Positions 56,767 to 64,000 of a stretch of 64,000 bases of DNA are shown one piece after another. The stretch's first letter is position 1. Every line of letters begins with the position of its first letter. The DNA comes from Cyanoderma ruficeps (Eukaryota > Chordata > Aves > Passeriformes > Timaliidae). Location of the stretch: assembly GCA_008694505.1 (NCBI GenBank), contig VZDJ01000782.1:34589872-34653871 (forward strand). The letters are read 5' to 3'. A program made the translations under genes and the position numbers. The notes beneath the pieces were generated by a model, which worked only from the letters and a program-made list of their open reading frames with translations, was not told the DNA's origin and did not search any database.

Positions 56767-59700
56767 GTGCTTTGATTTTTAAAAAACTTTTCACTTCAAT
56801 ATGCTCAAAAAATTTCTCTTTTCCCCTTCCCTCTAGTTATATCAAATGTACTTTAAGACTTTGCAGGACTGCCCACATCCTAAGCCTTTTCTCATTTCTT
56901 CTTGATTCCTGTGAAGCATGGGAAGCCATTGTCATATTGCATTTGACTGGACAGGTGAATTCTTACACATATGTAAACAAACTAGATCAAACAGTTGGGC
57001 ATCTGTAAAAATTTGAAGTTTAAAAGAATGCATCACATTTCCTCTGTTTTTTCAAGTTCAACAGAAGATACTTTATACCTGTCACATTAACTAAACTACT
57101 TGAGAAACCCAGGCAGCATCAGTCAGATTCTGCATCAAGAAAAGAATTAAAACAATACCCACAAACAAACAAACAGAAAAACCAAACCACACTATCATCA
57201 CCTAGCAGTGTATTTTCCTGATTAAGAAGTTTCAGTACAGATGTGACATACAGGGTCATAGGCATTTTTAAATCACAGATTATTTCAAAGGACCTCTATG
57301 TATAGTAGAAAAAAAATCTACATCACCTGTCTCTAGTAACTGTACCGAAACTGCAATTTGATAAGGAGTGCTTACCCTTCCCTTACACCAAAAAAAAATA
57401 AAATAAATTTTCTTCAATGACTGGCTGAATGTTATATGAGAAATACAGGCAATATCTAGAGTAACTTTAAAGTAGCACAACAACTGCATACAGTATTTAA
57501 AAATCTTTAGTATGTGAACTCTATTTTAAAGCATTTTCATTCAGAATCCAGACAATTTTATTTGTTTGGGTTTTGTTCCCTCCAGTTCTACAGCAAGGCA
57601 GTGAATCAGAATTATATCTATATATATTAAGAACTGAATAGCATCCTGTGATTTATTTAGTACTGCATATTAAAAAAAAACAACAAAACAACCTCCCCTC
57701 AGACTTTTTAAAATCCCCCTCATGATCAAGTATTTTGAAATAGTCAAGATGCTCATTCTTTTTAAAGCAGAAAAACAAATCATCTTTATATTTATTAACA
57801 ACTTTGTTTGTCTTGGCATATCTCCCCCTTCCTGTATGTGATATTTACCTTTTTATGCAATTCATTAAACAAAACCCCTCAAAGCATAACACTCTAAAGA
57901 CTCTAAAGAGAACAAACTAAAGTACTCAAAGTGTTAAAAAAAGCAATTACATAGTCAAACCATGCTTTGTATGCTTATTAACTCTAGAAAACTCCTTAGT
58001 AAATAGCAGCATTTCTAATAGTTCATCCTCAGTAAGACTGAGGATGGGGAGAAGAGATCAACCAGAGCCTTTTTGTTCTCCCCTTATATTAAATTATATA
58101 ATCATCTTGTATGTAAAGGTAAGCAAACAACAAACCTGATCACTCCATGCACAGTACAGGTTACATATGAAACTCCAGTTGTGATTGATCATGCAGTCCA
58201 AAATCCTGAACTGGGCCATTGCTGTAGTGCAGAGCGCTGCTGTGCTCTGACTCAGCTTTTGTCCGGGTGATCCTCGAGGATATGAGAGCTATGCAGCAAC
58301 GACATTCAGGAACAAGGACTTTCCTTCCTGTTCAGTCTCCCTTCCCACCCCAACTATGTGTCAAGTCAGCAAGATAAATTGACCGAATTGCGTAACATTC
58401 TTCAAAATAATACTTCCGAAGCTAACAAATTACGCATTCTTAGGAATATATGGGAAATAAGAACATCCCAAGAAACCACACTAAAGCAAACAGAAAGATA
58501 CTCTCAAACTGTGCTTGTTCTTTTCCTTACCCCCTTCATTTCTGTTCCTGCTGAAATCACTCTAAATATAAACAATTTATTGTCATAATTCATATCATAT
58601 GAATCTTAAAACTTCCTTAAGCATGGTTGTAATGATGGTTCCCTATATTGTACATGAGATTCAAAACCTTAGGATGCCTCTTTTTAAAAAGTACAATACA
58701 AGCACTTTTCAAAATTAGGAAGATGTCCAAGTGTTCCTAAAAATTGTATAGGTTTATCTACTTTGTATTCTTTAACAGCAGACCTCTCTTTAAACCTGAA
58801 GTACTGTTAGCATTGCACAGAAATGCTGGCAGCCTTCAGTAATGAAGGATGATGACCCTATAAGGTCAGGGCTGCACCACCAGAGCGATCCTGAGAAACT
58901 GAAGACACTGGAAAAGTTTCTTCTCCCTTCATGTATTTCTTTTCTGCAACCTGCAAACAACAATCCTATTTTAGCATGAACCTCACTTACTGTATCTTGA
59001 CTGCGTGTCTAATATTCCCATTCCAAAGTGAGGTTCAGAAATACAGGAAATGTGTTTTTGCAGAAACAAACATTTTATCTGGTGACTACATGAACTACTA
59101 GACTAGACACAGAACCAACTTAGAATAACCTGGAGCTTAAGTGATACAATTATCTAACAACATCTGTGAGATGCAAGGAACAGAAAATTGTCTTGGGAAA
59201 AGATGGAGGAAAGGTTACGGGAAAAAGCAGCCAATTCACCTTTTGCCTCAGTAATGGCCAAATGACTGAAAAGTCCTTCAAATGTCAAAGAAAATGTGTG
59301 CTATAAAAGCAGTCTGAAATAAAACAAACTCGTACATGAGAGTCAAACAAATGGTGTGGCCAAAGAGCAGCTCTAACTTTGAGACAGTTATACAAATAAG
59401 GCCTCATTTGTTCTAACCAAACCAAATAAAAAAATCTTGTTCCAATTTCTCATCCGAAGAACCCTGGAAATTAATACCAGAGTCCAAGCCAACCTCTTCC
59501 CTTCTTGCCAATGTGAATAGTCTCAAAACCTCCAAGACCCTGTTGAGTACAAAAAAAACCAAAACAAAACTATTCTGGTTCATTTTAAGATATATATGGC
59601 AGGAGATTCTCTATTATCTTTACAACACCTACTTGTGCAAAAGGGAGAGCAGCAGTAGCAATGCAATACAGCACAAAATGGATGTGTCCTCAGGTGAAAA

Positions 59701-62700
59701 AAAAATAAGAAAATAAAAAAGAAATAGAACAATAACATCTCAATTTAGATGGTCTGTAATGAAGCAGGCAGGGCTGACATGACATGCGGCTAGAAGAAAT
59801 GTCATGCTTAGCAACTATTACTAGGTGGAACACATACACTTCCTCACAAGAGACGCCATTAACTATCCAAGCTTCAGAAATCTTGGAGAGGATGTCTGGG
59901 AAGGTTTTACAGGGCAGGGGGTTACTGAGGAGATGCCAGAGCAGACTGAGGCAGTGAAGTCCCCAGGACAGCAATGCTGGAACGAGGAAGGACCCGGCAG
60001 CCTGCAGGACTGGCAGCAGGGATGCTGGCAGAGAGTGTGGGGCAGCCTACACATGGCTGGAAGAGCAGCCAGCTGCACATTTGTTGGACTGTGGAAAAAT
60101 GCTGTCACTAACTAAATAAGGCAGAGGAAAGAGGGAAAGCAGATCTGGAAAATTAAGAGAAGACTGTTGTTGTATACTAAAATCAACATCAACCAAGTTC
60201 TTCTTAAACAGTATTTTAGTACAATTTTGCAGTGATTGGTTTTATTATAAATTATCTACTTTTAGATGCATCAAATATCACTCAATATTTATTTCCTAAG
60301 AAGCACTCAACCTCCTAGGAAAGTATTCAGCATACTAGGCATCTCCTGCCATATAGTTATTATTAAAAAAAAGCAGTTACAACTCAGAATCAAATTTGTG
60401 TAACTCTTTCCATAAAGTCAGCACCCATTCTTTATCCATTACTTTCCATACAATTTTAAATCTGTTTCAAGGAAATCTGAAACCCATTTTTTATCTGCTA
60501 CAATCTGGATAGTGCTTATACACCACTGCAGTTTACGCAAAAGTGTTTAAATACTGAAGATAAAAACATAAATTGCAATACAGAGCAGTAGGAGAACATT
60601 TTCAGAAACAGTTTTGGCCTGTCAGCTGCTGCCAAAGGTTAGTATTGAAATGCTTGTAAATTCCAGTAGGCACAAGAATGAGCTGAGGACAAAAGTTGTT
60701 TCAATCTTGAGTCTTTACTGAAATGCCTCAGGTGAAAGGAGTTCACAAACTGCAGCAAGAGCAGCACCTTCAGCAGTAAATTGCACTTACTGCTTAAAAT
60801 GGACTGTCTCAAAGTTTTTCTCCAAGTCAGTCTTTATACTTGTAAATTTGAATCTGCTGTTACTGAAAATTGTTCCTGATCATCATCAGGCAGCTTGACA
60901 ATTGCCCTCATTTACAAGAGATAAATCTCCTTCCGGGCATGATGTTAATCAAATTCCAGTAGCTCAGCACTCCCCTGTTCTAATCTTATTTTCTTTACTG
61001 TTAACATGTTTTTTGGGAGACCATTTTTACTCCTCCTAAGCATAGTTACTATGTATGAAACTTCCTCAAAACAGGCATAAAATCAAGAGAGGGCTTCCCT
61101 TTTTGCGTTTGACATTCAATTTACCAATTGAATACCAAGCCTTTCTTCAAAAAGTTTAAGGCAGAAGCAAAACTGAAATAGTTTTTGTTATAAACATTAA
61201 ACTTTCTAGAAGTTTTGTTGAAAATATAAAAGCAAAGCTTACACAATGAATTTTCAATTTGGAGGTCAACAGAGCATTTAAGGATGCACCCATGGCAAAA
61301 CTAGAGAATGACACACGACATACATCAACATTAGCAGGCACCAAAGGACTCCCTGTCCAGAGACAGAGTGTGAATCCAGCACTCAGTGGCCCAGAGAGCT
61401 CCTTATCATACGCTGAGCTTTGACTGAAAAATTACCATGATGATGACATCCAGGTTTTGAAGTTCTACTGCTGGTCAGCTTTCCTCTTTAAATAATGAAG
61501 GGACCACTGAGAATTCTGACAACACAATGAAATTGAACCTCAATTATGCAATTTATTAAATAAAAAAAACCAAGAGCCTATACAATGTCCTCTCATATCT
61601 GTTGCTACGTCCAGTGTTCTCTCCTGCTGTTAAAAAACAGTTTTAAGATCTCAATATTTTGAAGTAACAAAACTAAAAACAGCTCAGAAACAACTTCCTC
61701 AACTCTGTCAGAACTCTCCATCTTTGTATGCAGATTTTAGAAGGTTAAAAAGGAACAGTAGAAAAGAGGCACAATTGTGTAAAATTGTGCCCCTCAAGTA
61801 TCTAGACTTTTCTCTAAAAACTGCAGTGGGCTTTCTGAAACAGAAACGGCTCATACTCACAGAAAGGAAGGGCTTCCATTTCCCTAAAACTCTGGATACT
61901 TTTTCTACATGAGTAAATACACAAACCATACACAAGGGTCAGCACATCGGCAGCACACAGTGAAGCGTGTACCAGAAAGATGCTGTTCAGAACTTTCAGC
62001 AATTCTTTGAAAGGGTAAATCCTTTACCAATGAAGTGTAGACCGACAGTGATGATGGTGAAGCTCCAGTGGAAATCTGAGGGGTTTTTAAGCAAATGAAA
62101 TTGAGAAATGCACAAGAACAAAAAAGGAAAAATGTGTCTGAAGAAAAGGTGTTTTCATTGCTCAGGTCACAAAGACTGACAAGGAAAAAAATCCTACAAA
62201 CCAACAGCGGGAAGAAGTTGAAATGATTCCATTCTGAGTTCTTTCCTATCATTGAAATTTTAAGAACAACTTATGAACATTACAAAAAAAAAGGAAGAAA
62301 CAGTAAATACAAAACCCATCTCTCTCCATAGTGGAAAAAAAAGTGTCTGGAGTGTTTCCCTCCCTCTGTAACTACTCCCTTTTAAGATGTAACACAGTTC
62401 ATAGAATTAGAAATGCAAGAGAACCTTGGGGGGGGGGAAAAATGCAGGGTAAAACAGGTGGCACAGTACTATTTCAGGCTGTTTAACACATGCATACTAG
62501 TCTGCTACAATTCTACTATTATTTTAGTCAAAACCATGAGAAACTAAGGGAGTACACAAGACACATTACTCTTCCTTCAGAAACTAAGGGCAAAAGAAAA
62601 TAACTAGGATTAGCATAACTGTCATTTTTCTTCTGCATAAATGCAACTTGTATTTTATCAACATATAAATTCATTAGATTAATTCAATAATGTATTTTAT

Positions 62701-64000
62701 GAGGCATTTTGTAAACACATCATTCCATCACCCATCCATCACTGCAAACAAATTCACAATATATAAATCATATAAAGAGAGTTGTTCTAGTAACTATTTT
62801 AAAAACTCATGCAGTGAGTTTTTTAAACAAAGTGAGTAATCACTTGGGCTGCCTAATTCTTCAAAAATTCTCCTGCATCTCACTCCCAAGACAACTTCAG
62901 CATCATGTTTGCTCCCAAGAACATGCTGACAGACTGATCTGTCAAGTGTCAGTTTGAGTCACAACATAGCAAAGTCCTTTCCACTTGAGCAATCAGTTCA
63001 GTTCACCAGTTAAGCTCAAGTAGTGCCCATTTCCTTGGATTTTAGCCATAGTTATTTTCAGTACACTAGTACTGTGTTTCCTTTCTTTAACCAACTTCTA
63101 GCACTACCTTTTCTTTATCTGACACATTCAGCCACAGATCTATCTGTTGCAGCAAAAAATCAACATCCAAACAAAACCTGACTTTTTACTAGCTTCAGAT
63201 ATAGGAAAGTATCATTTTGCATGTCACCCCATAAAAATTAATATACTGGATATAAAACAGGATTTGATTCCTCAAATTGCATTCTAGTAAAGCAGCTGGC
63301 AATCTTTAGAAACTGGAAGCAAACTTCTAACACTGTTCTATTCAAGAATTTCACAGCCAAGCTTAGTGGGGACTGCCTAAGAAATAAAAGCCATATGTAC
63401 TCTTATGCAAAGTATACTTCTGTCACACCATTAAGCACTTGGTAACATTTACAGTGTTAATGAGATCAAGCTCCTGAGAACATGTAAGTTTACTGTAGCT
63501 ACCATCACAGCTACCTAAAATCTCAATGTCTCCTATGAGCAGATCACTTGCTTTCCATCTGCACGTTCCTGGATGGCAAATGTACCACTTCTGTGGAAAT
63601 TCCCGTTTGTCTAATCCAGTGTCCACACAACTATACCAGTATAGTTTCAGCATCCACTTGCTCTCATTATCTTCAGTTTTTACGTCAGCAGAGGATGAAA
63701 ACAGCAAAATCTAGCAAAAATTTTACAAAAGTCTATCTATTAAATGCATTTTAAATCGCATTAGTACCATTAACCTGGTTATTTTACATCATCTCCAGTC
63801 TAAGACAAAATGTTACGTGACTTAATTTGACATTTCTCTACATGGTAATTTTTCATGTCCAAGCAAAACATGAAAAAAAAAAAACTGCAATGCTTATTCC
63901 TACCATAATGCACCACCCACCACCACTTATTTGTCCCCATGAAAACAACACCTGTAAGATACCTTACTATTTGTTTTTAGGTTACATCTGAATCTCTAGA

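Larger units (their letters stand above)
43064..64000. other. ARHGAP21: ARHGAP21 large 5' intron (incomplete, at least 20.9 kb)
   Basis: This stretch is upstream of the first visible coding exon. The expected initiator exon (family N-terminus rich in Arg/Thr/Gly) was searched for on the minus strand without success. Contents seen: a solo LTR at 49421-50011, an AC/TG hairpin-like repeat at 51664-51728, a G/T-rich tract at 56639-56766, and a speculative 78-nt exon candidate at 48318-48395. The many frames of 60-126 codons elsewhere show no recognisable similarity. Confidence 0.7.

Noticed and set aside
56649..57008. 119-codon plus-strand frame with many Phe/Gly/Trp residues
   Set aside because: The composition comes entirely from the G/T-rich low-complexity tract; no domain is recognisable.

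Overview
The window is vertebrate nuclear DNA, most likely from a bird. It is AT-rich and intron-dominated, has one recognisable split gene, and carries CR1 non-LTR retrotransposon remnants and two solo retroviral LTRs. The species cannot be named from the sequence. Almost every other open reading frame is short and is either intronic noise or retroelement decay.

The gene is ARHGAP21, a PDZ-PH-RhoGAP protein that regulates Cdc42/RhoA at the Golgi, at cell junctions and on the cytoskeleton. It lies on the minus strand and its middle part fills the whole window. Seven coding exons join in frame, in transcript order: 42881-43063, 36980-37004, 26150-26242, 23015-23093, 17047-17101, 9146-9175 and 5690-7640. 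Together they give 2416 nt, which is 805 codons plus one base. The first six encode the short acidic leader, the PDZ domain and a linker. The last is the 1951-nt giant exon with the long, serine-rich, presumably disordered region. The start codon exon lies above 43063, probably beyond the window. The PH and RhoGAP exons lie below position 1 and are not visible here.

Layout: 1-5689 is intron with two CR1 pieces. 5690-9175 holds the giant exon and a 30-nt microexon. 9176-26149 is intron broken by two PDZ exons and by a sense-oriented LTR at 22246-22775. 26243-36979 is a 10.7-kb intron with a CR1 endonuclease remnant and a compact CpG-rich patch carrying a CTCF-like motif. 37005-42880 is intron. 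43064-64000 is the large 5' intron, with a solo LTR flanked by a perfect 6-bp target duplication at 49421-50011, simple repeats and a G/T-rich tract.

I found no tRNA, rRNA, CRISPR or prokaryote-like system, and no convincing second protein-coding gene. The most interesting items are the two microexons (one essential for frame, one an optional cassette with tandem acceptors), the intronic CpG/CTCF-like patch, the LTR poly(A) signal in sense inside the gene, and a speculative 78-nt in-frame exon candidate in the 5' intron.
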